Below are positions 43,401 to 54,300 of a DNA stretch of 64,000 nt, piece after piece. Under the pieces are notes generated by a model that saw nothing but the letters and a program-made list of their open reading frames with translations, did not search any database and was not told where the DNA came from. The position numbers were made by a program, and so were the translations under genes. The stretch is from Symsagittifera roscoffensis. Taxonomy: Eukaryota > Xenacoelomorpha > Acoela > Convolutidae. The stretch spans positions 49,840,233-49,904,232 of the forward strand of contig NC_087067.1 in the NCBI RefSeq assembly GCF_963678635.1, written 5' to 3'. Each line of letters starts with the position of its first letter. The stretch's first letter is position 1.

Positions 43401-44628
43401 CTTCACTAATCTGTAGATCACAGCAGTAATTTCAAGGATCCGATCATTGGTGTTCATACAAATAATATCGAAGCGATGCTGGGACAGGCCAAAAAAATTG
43501 AAAGCATTGAGCGGTGTTATCGATTTCTGGTAAACTGCTCATCTTGACGATTTTTTTGAACGTTATCTTACGCTTTCCAGACTGGATTGTTATAGTGCCG
43601 GTTATTACTTTCAGTTTTTTCTGTTGTAAAGACAGACTATTGCCACTTATTCTCATATATCACCAGTTTTTTTTATCTATTTTTAAATCTTGGTTTTAAA
43701 TCTTCCATTTTGGTTTTCCATTTTCATAGTTATTTTACGTCTATAACTGCTAATTGCGTGATTTTACGATGTTAAGTATGCAGACCAATTCTGTTCAGAC
43801 TTGTTGGTTTGTTCACCATGCAAAAATTCATTGCATTTTGATAATGTTATAATAGTTTTTAAAACGTGAGGGGTAGAGTGGATTTTTTCTATTGAAAAGT
43901 TTATTCGGCTTAAGTGGTTTCAGCTTGTGTCATAGTGATTGATTGCGTCGTTTGAAGTGCAACGGTATTTTGTGATAAACTGTTGATTGTCAATTAGATG
44001 TTAAAATACTGTTGCGCTTTAAAATAATTTTTGAAGCGCAACAGTATTTTTTCGTGATAAAATGTTGATTCTAAATTAGATGCTTATTCATAATTTTTAA
44101 TGTTCATTGTCTTTCTCGACATACTTTCCTTGACATCATTTATTAAAATATAAATATTTTGATAGATTGTCAAATTTTTTCGGCTATCGTCCCATGTGTT
44201 CCACTAGTTTACCATTCAATGTATGTGATGTTTGTAAGTTACGCGGAGCCTCGAGTCGTGTGTTGATTTTTTTTTGTATTTATCTGAAGTGAGAAAAACG
44301 CGCAGTTTTGTTTCTTTCGTTGTAGGCATAACCTCTAAATGTTTTTGTTTCAGTTCTTACACCCGACTTCCTATCTTCATACTCGTTGGCTTTGGACCAG
44401 GTGACAAAACTTCCAGTCGGAGAAGCTAAGGCAGTATATGCATTACACGGGGAACAGCAAATAGCTCACTTTGTAATAGGAGTCTACTATATGAGTTTTC
44501 TGGCCCAGGCCAACGCAAACTACGGAATATTCCCCACTCTTGCGAAAGAGTTCAACGATCTACATTCGGACTCAGTTGGGAAACTGATTTCTTCAGTCTT
44601 GGAATCAGGCCGTCACCCAATCGTTTAA
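40459..44628 (+). CDS. LAMTOR3: LAMTOR3 (Ragulator complex subunit, MP1), two coding exons
   Basis: LAMTOR3 is a roadblock-fold scaffold that pairs with LAMTOR2 in the lysosomal Ragulator complex, which anchors Rag GTPases for mTORC1 activation and also binds MEK1. Coding exons are 40,459-40,618 and 44,354-44,628, giving 144 residues (human 124). The donor GTACGT (40,619) and acceptor TTTGTTTCAG leave matching phase 1 ends. Exon 1 gives the N-terminal helix and the strand GLLAIVISDKDGVTVLKVA, matching the family's AIVVSDRDGVPVIKVA. Exon 2 begins LTPDFLSSYSLALDQ and runs through the central sheet and final helix to GRHPIV. The start could be this ATG or Met14, as human begins near there. A candidate poly(A) signal AATAAA lies at 45,061. 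The gene is intact by sequence. Confidence 0.87.
40990..41765 (+). mobile_element. 3' end of a decayed non-LTR retrotransposon (LINE)
   Basis: Translation gives ISESIKFLGVNIDACLTFKK, followed by KVLQKMASAIQTIKCIR, the thumb and post-RT region typical of Jockey/CR1-like LINEs (KFLGVxIDxxLTFxxHI). Further on come NLDKLEKQIKWGLRIV and TQFPLLEI, the usual C-terminal LINE residues. Stops and frame changes interrupt it (for example TGA at about 41,174 and TAA at about 41,307). An AATAAA at 41,757 probably marks the 3' end. It is a 5'-truncated dead copy, inserted in sense with LAMTOR3. Confidence 0.75.
42391..42490 (+). mobile_element. tRNA-derived SINE-like copy
   Basis: TGGCTGAGTTGTTTG resembles a Pol III A box, and GGTACAAATCTC (42,437) a degenerate B box (GGTTCGAATCC). 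The tail GCCGAATTTTCGCTAATTCG continues to AGGCT at 42,479. The same tail is found at 47,575-47,600, which supports a repeat family rather than a chance tRNA pseudogene. Confidence 0.6.
42630..42710 (-). mobile_element. tRNA-like element (SINE head or tRNA pseudogene) with Pol III terminator
   Basis: On the minus strand GGTTTAGTGATTAAAACA (A-box region) is followed by CGGGTTCGAATCTC, a perfect B-box core. Soon after comes a run of eight T, a Pol III terminator. The acceptor stem cannot be paired and the T stem is weak, so it is not a working tRNA gene. Confidence 0.6.
43954..44082. repeat. Direct and inverted repeat cluster with 17-bp perfect hairpin
   Basis: GAAGTGCAACGGTATTTTGT (43,954) recurs as GAAGCGCAACAGTATTTTTT (44,033), each followed by a GTGATAAAxTGTTGATT segment. 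The arms AAAATACTGTTGCGCTT (44,003-44,019) and AAGCGCAACAGTATTTT (44,034-44,050) are perfect reverse complements around a 14-nt loop. It looks like a remnant of a small foldback or MITE-type element. Confidence 0.7.
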
Positions 44629-45425
44629 TTATGAAATATTTAGATAAACTGAAGAAGTTATATCGTGTAGTGTACTCTTGCATGGTATATTTATGAGATA
44701 TCTCTATTTAATTAAATTTTAGATTAGCAAGAAAGTTTTTTAAGATTGTAATTGGGGAGCATGAAGGAAACTTATGGATTGCGAGCTGCTAGCGGGATTC
44801 AAGTCCAAAAAGTTAAACAAAAGTTTTATCATTTACTTTAGCGTAACTGATTTTATTAAAGGTAGCTTGTCGCTTTGCAAGTAGAAAAAAAACGCAATTT
44901 TTTTTTTCGATAGCTTCCTAAATTTGAGATAGAACTTAACCAATCATGCACATATTCAGTTGTTGAAACTAGACGCTAGAAGGTAAATGAACTGAAATTA
45001 AAAAGGAAAACAAATCACGAAAAATCAAATTTGAGCGTGAACAAATTTTAACTTTTCCTGAATAAAATTATCATCACGACCTTAAGAGTCATCACTTAGT
45101 TCATGATGGGCTCTTAGTCAGGAAAAAACTGAATCTAATGCGGCCACTGTCATCTCACTAAGATATTTATTCACCCGATTTATATTTGTTTTTAGTAACA
45201 ATGTGACAGTAAACCCTGATTATCGTGTTCTACATGGCATTTATACGCGGAAAAAAGCCACATATAGTTTGTGCGATTGGACCAAAAATTAGTTGAAATG
45301 TACACTTCTTCTACCGTTTTTTGTTCAGTCCATTTAGATTGGGGCATACGAATCAATTAAATGCACCTGATAATATTTCGATAATCAAGGAACTAATATT
45401 TATTTAGTTAATGTCGTTGTTTCAG
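44629..45425. other. Intergenic region LAMTOR3-LINS1
   Basis: About 800 bp of AT-rich DNA. It contains a candidate poly(A) signal at 45,061-45,066 (AATAAA) that would serve LAMTOR3. No other gene is seen. Confidence 0.6.
45412..45425 (+). promoter_or_regulatory. Splice-acceptor-like site upstream of LINS1 ATG
   Basis: TGTCGTTGTTTCAG ends 14 nt before the LINS1 ATG at 45,440. A weak out-of-frame ATG at 45,435 lies between the two and would open a 45-codon overlapping frame. The main ATG has the better context (G at -3 and +4). Confidence 0.55.
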
Positions 45426-45439
45426 GTTTATTGCATGAT

Positions 45440-48400
45440 ATGGACGCCAGTAACAGCCAGGCGTCGTCACAGTCGGCGACCGCTACGTCCAAGGTCACAA
45501 ATGAAGAAGAAGGCACACCAACACGGACAGAGATCGACGAGAACTTCTCGGCCATCGAATTCCTAAAGGAGTTCAGTAAGTTCCCAGAACAAGAATACGA
45601 CATGGAGTTCGCGGATAAATTGTTCAAACGACTGGTCGTGTCTCAAGACTTCACACGACTCAAAGACCAGGAGTTTCTCTTTGTATTATCTGGACTGCAT
45701 ACCTTTATAGAACGAGTTATATGCTCGAAAGAAAGAATGATTTCACTCGAAGATGCCTGCTTCAAGCTCATTATGTCTTATAAAGACTTCTCAGGCAAAA
45801 CTTTCTTCACCGATAAAACTATGCAGAATATATTCACAGGCTTTGTTATGTACCTCACTACGTTATGTGCTGAGAGGCTTTGTGATGTTTTTGAGGAACC
45901 TTTTCTCCGGCCCCATATAATGATACCAGCTGTGAGCGATCTCCTGAAAAGGCAAAAATGTGGAAAGGATATGCGATTTTTCACGAATCCGAAATTTGTC
46001 CTACGAGTGAATAAAAAGAAAATAGACAGATGCATTGGCGAGATAATCAAATATTTGGAGAAGAATTTCAACCTGATTGAGAAGTACATGGAACGTCACA
46101 AGGAGGCCGATTTGCTGTTTCAGATGCAGATTATAACGCTGTTTAAGCGGTTACTAACTTATGAGCCGGATAAAGTGGCAGCCTGGCTGGTGCATTTCTG
46201 CCCCCGATTTGTGAAGAATCTGGGCCAGGATATAGATTATAATATATTGGTTGCAAGGGCTGTTACTAAACTGATCAAGGTGTCGCAAACAAAGCCGGAC
46301 CTTGCGCAAGTCATATCAGGTAAATGTCCGCACCTGTTCAATTCTTCTAGGTCTACCAAGTGGGGGCATCAAGCACATAGCACTCCTTTGCTGTTTGCTC
46401 ACAATACACCGTGGCAGTAAAAAGTCATGTGAATTAAATTCGTCCAAAAAACTTCAGTTTTGTTTAATCTTAGGGTTCCGATGCCTGGAAACGTCTGCAT
46501 TCTTTTCAGTCAAATGCCCAACGAGCTGTTTATTAAAAAAACAGCTCGTCGGGCATTCATGAGTGTTTGATTAGTTAGGAATGATTAAGATGATGTGTAC
46601 TATTTAATTAGGGACTTCACTGTCCCATCTAAAAGTTGTCGACGAAAGTAGCAACGAAGTTCCCTACAGACAAGATCGACTTCACGGTAAGCTCTAGTGG
46701 CGGCGAATCAAAGAGGTAGAAAAATCGGATGACTTGATTCAAACGTTCAGGTCATGGCAGCTTTTGCTCTGCGATTAGCATTTAAAGAAGCCCGAACAAA
46801 TTCTCATTACAATAATCATTTCAAAGCTCTAGGCCCTGATAGCCTTCATTGAAGTTTAAGATCAAAAAGAAAGACAAAAAGGTGACAATAGCTTATGATT
46901 TCATTCAAATATTTAAATCATGATAGCCGTTGATGAATTCGAAGTTCCAAAAACAAAATAAGAAAATGACACTGAATTTATGTCGATAATTCTTAATGGC
47001 TTACCTTGAAATGAAATTCAAAAAGAAAGCAGATACTGTGATATCAGAGCTCATGGTTCAACGAGCTCTCTCTTATATTCAAGCTCAAAAAAAGTCTGCT
47101 AGCGTATGCTCACAATTCAAAATTTCAAGTGCTGATACTTTTTGTGAATGCTCAAGCTCAAAATCCTATCAGCTCATGATTCGTTTCATAATTCTAAATA
47201 TTGATAGCAAGTGCTGAACTGAAAGTTCAAAAAGCAAATAAAAAAGTATCTGCTCGAAGTTTCAATTTGTTTTAGCTTGAAATTGAGGTTTAAGCTAATT
47301 AAAGAAAATCAGAGAGGAGTTCTCAGTCATAATTCAGTTTGAAGTTCCAAATCATGATAACTTTCGTTGAGTTAGTTTGACACAAAAGGGGTTCGCGAAA
47401 ATTTTACATCCATTTTTGAAAAATGATTGGCTTGACCTTGAAGTCGTGATCGATAAGTGTGAACACCAGTAGACATTGTGACCAATCAAATGGCTTCAGC
47501 GCTAGTTTACAAGCTTGCATCCATATCAGTGTTGTTAGTGATGGAATCATCTGCATCCCGGATTTGATTTTCAAGCCCCCTTTTCGAGTAATTTGAGGCT
47601 GTTGACTCTGTGAACCAACAAAAATTTTCCGAAATTTATCTTAAACTATGCTAATTGTACCCAACACAGACATTTCAAATGATAGTGTTTATGTACTCTT
47701 GTTAATATCGACTGTGTAGATATCTATTGGTATGAATAATGATCGTGTTATGACAGATCTCAAGCCCAAATGGCCGTTACGGGACCGGTTTTAATCAATT
47801 TTGACCTTCGTTTCTAGCCCTCAAGTTATAGTTGCGTTCTAGCATTGATTATTTTGATCTTTAGTCTTTAATTTTTTGACCGTAGAGATTAAATCAGTTC
47901 GAATACCCTCTCTGCTTTTTGGAACATAGTATCGAATCTCGAACTGGTAGCTTTTGTCAAATACTTCAAATACTATAAATAAATAATATAGAACAATAAC
48001 ATACTAAGATATACTCTTGTTTAGTATCGCGGAGTATTCAGGTCACTAATGCAACAGTGGCCTAGTGGATACAACCAAAAACCGTAAAAAACTCAATCTT
48101 TTTGGATCCAGGCAAGTTTTTTTGAAATATAAAAGATAAAACGTTACGAGTGGTGAAATTTTAATGATGGCGTCCAGCACGACTTATAAATAAATAAAAG
48201 ATTGAACTTGCTATATGGTTGAACCGTTAGAACTTCCAAGCCCCTGCTCACCTGATCTAGAAGTGAGGTGGTTGCTTTTGCACCGTAAAGACTGGTCCTA
48301 GTCGCACACCTACCCTGTGTTTTTTCAGTATAAATGAATTTTTATTTTTTTTCCTGGAATATAGGTTTTTGTCGTTTTTTTTCTTTTGCATTGTCAGCTT

Positions 48401-50134
48401 AGTTTTCACATGTCAAATGTTAGTTTTCCTCCTGATACGATGATTTTAATTGTAGTTGCAAGTGTGTTGGTTTACTCATGTAATTTCCTTTAATGTTTTT
48501 GACGGCTGAATCAACTTTTTTTTGTGTCTTTTGAAGTGCACAAATTGATATGATTAATTCAAAATATACTTGATCGGTTGTTGTGTAGAGATTCATTATA
48601 AACTGAATCGCTCAACATTTTTGACAGCAATTTTTTATGGGATTTTTTGTTTTCGCCTAAAAAAACTAATAAAAGCTTATTTAATGGTATTAGTTGGGTT
48701 TCTCAACAGTTTTTTTTTAAATTTATTTGCGTTTTTCAAAAAATGTCAATTTCAGCTTTTCTTTTGCCATAAGTTTTTCCGTCTCCTTATCTTAACTTCG
48801 CCTTCGTGCTATTTTTGTTTTGTTTTGGGTATGACAATCGGGTGGAGGGCTTTTTCCAGAACTTTCGTCAATGAAACTTTCGTCTCTGAAACTTTCGTCT
48901 CTGAATTCACACGTGACAGGTTACGTGCTCCGTAATAAATTCAAATAAAATTTATACTTCAGCAAAATTCTCGAAATTGTATTTGCCAGAAATGTCTGAT
49001 ACAAATCCTTCACTTTTTTATAATTCTGTTTTAGGAGGGTGCTGTGAATTGTTCAAGCTAATCATTCGGAAGTTCACGTGGAAATCAAAGTACACATTTG
49101 TCTCCTACGACGACAAACCGAACCACGAGATTGAAATAAACCCCGAGTTGTTCTGCGTGTTCGTGTCGTGCTCATACGCATGCTGCAGCTTGCCGAGTTG
49201 TGGCGAAGATTATCTGGCTCTTGTAAACACGAGACTGGAAAAATTAAATAACGAGGCATTGATGAAAATGCTGACAGATAATGACGCCTGTTTAATTGAG
49301 TTCCTGCTGAGAAATTTGACCTTCATAGCGACGAAAGTGTTCACGCCTACCATTGGAAAACTTTTGCCTATGCACCCGAATGAAGCACATAAAGAGTTCT
49401 TGATAAGTACAAGCTGGTCGACCCAATTGATAATCGACTATTTAATTTCGGACGAGACAAGATTCTTAGAATACTTCATTAAGTTTCTGAAGTACCATGA
49501 ACAGAATTGCAATTTGGTGCAATTGACGAACCAATCGTGCTGCTTTGCATCTCATTTTGACGAGTTGCAACATAAGTTGACTAAAATGAGTGGAAAAAAG
49601 CTCATTCCGTATAATATTGATCCGCTTTTGAACAGACTGGCAAAGGTCCTGACAGTTTGTATGAAGCAAGAAAGTTCGCCGGTGTTGGCTGATAACAACC
49701 AATGGTTAGATTCGCAGGCTGATATAACTGCAGTTAATATAAAAGACGACCAATCTTTGCAATCTAGCGTAATGAGAGGCGGAGATAATCACCGGCTTAC
49801 GAGTGAGGAAAAAGCGGCGACTTATCCGCATATCCAGGCCAGCGATCCGACGACCTCGATGATCCCGGTAGTGCAGAACTCGGCAACTGTATCGGACTTC
49901 TCGGACGCGTTGTCGAGTTTCGGTTCGTCTCTGTTGGCGCCTGGAAATATGAATCAGAATTATAACTATCAGAGTACATATCAATCAGCGGATGTCGATG
50001 CCTCGAAATCGAGGTCAGATTACATGCAGCAGAGCAGCTCTCAGCAGGAGCAGAATTCCTCGCAGGTGAATGCGGATGGACAATCTACGTCCACAACCTT
50101 GCCTTCGTCCTCATTGAATGAGGGACCTTGTTGA
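45440..50134 (+). CDS. LINS1: LINS1 (Lines homolog 1), two coding exons
   Basis: Homolog of Drosophila lines, a segment-polarity/Wnt-pathway modulator. The human gene is linked to intellectual disability and its biochemical role is unclear. Coding exons are 45,440-46,319 and 49,035-50,134, joined in phase 1 (donor GTAAAT, acceptor TTTTAG), giving 659 residues. The family signature TQLIIDYLISDETRFLEYFI matches human LLDFLISSETCFLEYFVRYL. A second conserved part, DELQHKLTKMSGKKLIPYN, matches the human C-terminal QELQDAICRLQKKNLFPYN. The first exon is all-helical, as expected for the Lines N-terminal domain. After the conserved C-terminal domain (ending about residue 510) the protein continues with a 150-residue Gln/Ser/Asn-rich tail, which human LINS1 lacks at that place. 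No breaks are seen. Confidence 0.87.
46513..46557. repeat. 19-bp inverted repeat (hairpin) in LINS1 intron
   Basis: AATGCCCAACGAGCTGTTT and AAACAGCTCGTCGGGCATT are reverse complements with one mismatch, around a 7-nt A/T loop. No flanking transposon features are seen. Confidence 0.8.
46730..47360 (+). repeat. Degenerate minisatellite, roughly 80-90 bp units
   Basis: Successive units share the order AGCTCATGATT, TCATTCAAATATT, TGATAGCC and GAAGTTTAAGxTCAAAAA, then an A/G-rich end with AAAGAAAG. They are too diverged for exact counting (about six to seven units). A single related unit lies at 50,690-50,790, downstream of LINS1. Confidence 0.6.
47490..47605 (+). mobile_element. tRNA-derived SINE-like copy (degenerate)
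   Basis: TGGCTTCAGCGCTAGTTTAC resembles an A-box region and CCGGATTTGATTTTC a worn B box. The tail TTTTCGAGTAATTTGAGGCT (47,581-47,600) matches the tail at 42,460-42,479, indicating the same family. Confidence 0.5.
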
Positions 50135-51329
50135 ATGATTACTGATTGGATTTGATTTTTGTTGGGGTTGCCGATAAGTTTTTCTAAAAAGTTGAAGCAA
50201 TTGAATATGGAACGATTGTAGTTATGTGATTTTTTTTCGTACGCTTGATCTGATTTTCTGTTTTGAGAAAAGGGACTCAAAATATAAATTGAATTGTTTC
50301 ATAAGAGATATCGGCAACCCTCGGGTTCTTGATTGAGCAGGGAGATTCATTTTTTTAATTTGGAGGCAAACTTAACCGGTAGATTGAACAGATAATTAAT
50401 TTTTGGTTGGAAATCAATGATTTAATTGTTTTTTGATTATAAATTCAAGAAAAATGCTCGCGATAATTCTACTGTTCCAACCACTGGAAAAGTGGAAAGG
50501 AACTTTGGATGGGGTTTGTTTTCCAGCTTGTTTTGACTACTTCAAGGAAAGCTCATAGGAAGTCATGTGTGGTATCATATTAAAGAGCTTTAGGGTCGTA
50601 ATTTGGATTCTAAAAGAAATCGAATAAGTTTTCTAGGGAGAAGAGCTAGTCTGAATTTTTTTAGTTTTCAGATTAAATTGAAAAATTAGTTCAAAAAGCC
50701 AAATCGCATCAGCTCGTAGCTCATTCGTTTGTCCAAGCATGGATAGCCTTTACTGAAGTTTAAGCTCAAAAATAAAAGCTAAGCTCCAGGAAAAATAATA
50801 GAAACAACATTTACATTAGAAGAGAAAATCACTAAAGCTAGTTCAACCAAGTTAACTAATTTTTTTTAGATCAAAAGTAACCTAAAAGAAGGTAAAACTC
50901 AGGCGATTTGGAACCTCTAGCGCTAGCTGCGACTGAACTGGCGTTTTGAATTCTTCATCAGAAAAATAGACGTAGGCCTCTGCAAATGTTCCAAAGAGCT
51001 TCCGTTGTTCGGAGGTCTAACTATGTGGCTAGAAACGATTCACTCCCTTTCATGGTTGTCAATGTTATCTTTCTGTTTTTTTGTAGGTAGATGTTCAATT
51101 TGTTCCCCGGTGAGAAAATTGCGAATCAATAAAAGAAATTTCTTAACAATAAGTCTTCAACTTATTCCGTAAGCTCTCAGTACTTCAACTGTTTTGGATA
51201 ACGTGCACACACAACGTCAGCTGACAGGTATTTAATCAATTAGCACTAAGGTCTCGGACAGCACCGGTGGCGCCAGAAAACAAATTCAATAAACAATATA
51301 AACAATAAATGTATATATATATATATGAC
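50135..51329. other. Intergenic region downstream of LINS1
   Basis: AT-rich. It holds a minisatellite fragment (50,690-50,790), candidate AATAAA signals (51,128 and 51,289) and an AT microsatellite (about 51,312-51,326). No gene is seen. Confidence 0.6.
51312..51326. repeat. AT dinucleotide microsatellite
   Basis: A short TATATATATATATA run at the 3' end of the second Gypsy-type fossil. Confidence 0.7.
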
Positions 51330-54300
51330 ATTCCCTCAACTTGACTAATTTTAAATTGTTATTTAAAATTACGCAACAAGAACTAAGTTTGAGTTTTAGA
51401 CCCGCGGTCCGCCCTCTCCCTGGACATACATACAAAGTTTTCTTTTAACAGTTTTATAACACTATCCACTGGATGTCACCCTCTTAGTTTGTGTCCCGTT
51501 CCTTCTCTCCTTCCCCCTTGCTTCGCCTCTTTAAAAATACTGTCAATCATGACTCCCCCAAGTTTTGTCACCGCCGTTCGCTTTCTTGAAGTTTTTCGAG
51601 ATCCCACTCCGTCCGAATCCTGCGATTCCTGGCTCGAATATGACACCAATCTTTGCTTCTTTGCACGCTCCGCCATTTTCTTTGAAATTTTGCTCGCCGC
51701 CACATCACCACCTACGTTAGGCACACTGTTCGCTTTTCCAATATCGACCGTCTCCGCCCGCTCAGCATTTGAATGTTCTTCGTCCGATGATTTCGTTCCG
51801 ATTGGCGTTTTCGTGGTTGGTATTGGTGGGCTCGACACACCCCTATGACTAAGGCCGGCCTCTAGCTCGCTCCGTGCTCCCACTGCAGTTCCCTTGTTGC
51901 CCGGAGTGGCTCATATTCAGAATCAGAATCCGATTCATTGTCGTCATCTCAGTTTTACGACCTCTGTCGCGTTTATGCCCGTACATTTTTCGTGCCGCCC
52001 TCGTAAACCTTTTTCGCTTCTGCCTTTTTCTGTTCCACCCGTCTTTTAACGTCGATCATTGTCGGAGGCTTGGGTAAAAATTGATTTGGCGATTCCGGTG
52101 CCGGTTCACTGACTTTTTGTGCGACTCCACTTTTTCTAAGAAGAGACCCATTTTCTAGTGTTAACGTGTTTAGATTCTTTAATCACTTTTTGTTTTAATA
52201 GTTTATACCATTGATTGCGGTCTTTTCCGTTGGAAAAAAAGTTCCGTCCGTTTGCTGGGAAGTCTAGGCGTCAGATTTTCCGATTCCCGTTTCTGCGTGC
52301 CCTCGGAGTACCGTGCTTCTTCTTATCACTCGGCGCCAGAGCATTATCAGCAATGGCCACCAACTGATCCTCAGCGAGCTTTCTGGGATGGATGATATAC
52401 TCAACATCGTACTCCGCATCTGACCTCTCGCTCCAATTGGTCACTCTCGGATGGGGCAAGTTACTCGCGCACGGGTCCTTGGAATCTAAACGTGCAGACT
52501 TTTGTCTCAGCACTTTTTCCCAGTTGAGATTATATAACGACGGTTTTTTCGTAAGGTTTCGGAGAACCGTATTTGCCTCCCGGCCGTGATGTGCTTCGAA
52601 AGACGTGATTTTTAGTGTAGCATTAGGTGCAAATCTAAGAGCACTAAGCGCGCGTTCTACCATAGACTCAAGATTTCCGTGATTTTTTTTCTTTCGCATA
52701 GGTTAAGACAAAATTTTTCAGACTACCAATTGTACGTTCTACGCACCCGGTGGCTCGATGATCATTTACAGGAGAGTAGACTATTTTTATTCCTTTGGAA
52801 TTACAAAATGACTTTACAGACGTGGACGTAAAACTAGAAACTTGATCCATAAAAATTTTTCTTGGCATTCCATGATGAGATATATAGTGTTTCATAAATT
52901 TTAGAACTTTATCACTCCTTTTATTTCCCCCAATCATCGCCGATGGCCACCGTGGCCACCGTGAAAAACGGTTAACCGCCACAAGAACATATTTATCCGA
53001 CTCATTTAGATACTTAACCGGACCCCAAAAGTCTAATTGGAGGCATTCGTTTGGCTCCCTAGGTTCGTAAATCTTTCCAATGTCACCTTTGCCGCATATT
53101 GGTTAAAGACTTTCACCTGCTTCAGTGCATTCTTTGCAGTCATCGGCGGCGGCAACCAAACTCCGATGGATATAAGGGAACCACACGTCCCTCGCCGCAT
53201 CAAACATATTCGCCCTGCCATAGTGGAAACAGTGAATCCGGTTTACCACCGCTTTTCGTAGAGGTATCGGGATGACGACTCGTTCGTCCATCCAGAGGCA
53301 GTTCTCGCGAACATGAAAATTGTGGGTATGTTGCCCTAAGTACCCAACCATTGCGCGGATCTTTTTCTCGATTTCTGGGTCCTTGGCTTCTACTAATTCC
53401 TTGACTGCTCGCATTTGAGGGTCTCCTTTGTAATTAGCTTCACTAACTTCAGGTTAAACAGCTCAGGCAATGCGTCACTCTTACTGACGATTTTACAATC
53501 CCGTGGTATCACTGACATAACATCATTTGCCGGGTACGGCGCTGGAAACAACTCCACCCAAATGCCGATGGAATAGAAATATCTGTGATGCACTTAACTT
53601 CTCTGACTCCTGTCGTCACCGCCTCCAATCTCGCGTCCACCACTTCCACCTCACTACTGCTGACGCTGGTAATTTCTGGGTATCGTAACAAGTTTATTTA
53701 GTTTTTTCAAGTTTATGCTCGCCATTTGGAATTTGTTGTTTTGGGAGTTGAAGAATGGAGTTAAATTCAGACTCACGCAATTGACAATAAGTAATCGATT
53801 TGACTATTTTCGCGCCTTCGCGGTCATTGCACTCTATTATGCAAATAGCTACTTTCTGATTGGATGTTGAACGATCGCAAGATTTTCCGCCCTCATCCGG
53901 TGGAAGTTGTCGATTATTCTTTCCTATTTTACTCTCATTAGCTGAAACAATTGATTTGTTGGACTTGCTATTTGCCCGTCCGGTAATTTTCTGCACTTGA
54001 TAACCGAAGGAATTGTTAATCGATCTTAACTTTGCTACCGTGAACGTATTATCATAAAGGCTCAACCGTGATAAATAATCGGCCAGTCCAATTTTGGCCC
54101 CGGGCATGAGTTCAATTTTAAAAGCAAAAGGAATAATTCTATCAATCCAACGAGTCAGACGGCTAGAAATAGTTTTATTTTCTTTAATTTCCATTTAACA
54201 AAGTTACAAGGGCTTTATGATCTGTTACAACAGTAAATTGTTTACCAAAAATGTAGTTCCTAAATTATTCCGAGCGCCAGACGACTGCCAACATTTACAA

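Larger units (their letters stand above)
40619..44353 (+). other. LAMTOR3 intron 1
   Basis: A 3.7-kb intron. It holds a LINE 3' remnant (about 40,990-41,765), a tRNA-derived SINE-like piece (42,391-42,490), a tRNA-like element on the minus strand (about 42,630-42,710) and a hairpin/direct repeat cluster (43,954-44,082). Otherwise AT-rich sequence with no gene seen. Confidence 0.75.
46320..49034 (+). other. LINS1 intron 1
   Basis: 2.7 kb. It contains a hairpin (46,513-46,557), a degenerate minisatellite (46,730-47,360), a SINE-like copy (47,490-47,605) and a T-rich region near 48,570-48,800. Near 48,866-48,910 a GAAACTTTCGTCTCT unit is repeated about three times. No gene is seen. Confidence 0.7.

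Noticed and set aside
45040-45130. Hairpin from TAAGAGTCATCA and TGATGGGCTCTTA
   Set aside because: Stem is interrupted by several mismatches and is not distinguishable from chance in AT-rich DNA.
46302-46562. 86-codon frame overlapping the end of LINS1 exon 1
   Set aside because: Reads out of the exon into the intron in a different frame and crosses a hairpin; the phase-matched donor at 46,320 explains the region.
48056-48125. Further tRNA-like element (AGTGGCCTAGTGGATACAAC)
   Set aside because: A possible A box only; no B box at the expected distance and no shared tail.
48570-48935. 121-codon hydrophobic frame in the LINS1 intron
   Set aside because: Its Phe/Leu richness is produced by a T-rich intron stretch; no conserved motif, and it precedes a well-supported exon in another context.
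51255-51285. Primer-binding site TGGCGCC for the second Gypsy fossil
   Set aside because: The motif on the minus strand lies at the wrong (3') end of the element for a primer-binding site.
51489-51848. 119-codon plus-strand frame
   Set aside because: Antisense shadow of the basic C-terminal part of the second Gypsy-type fossil.
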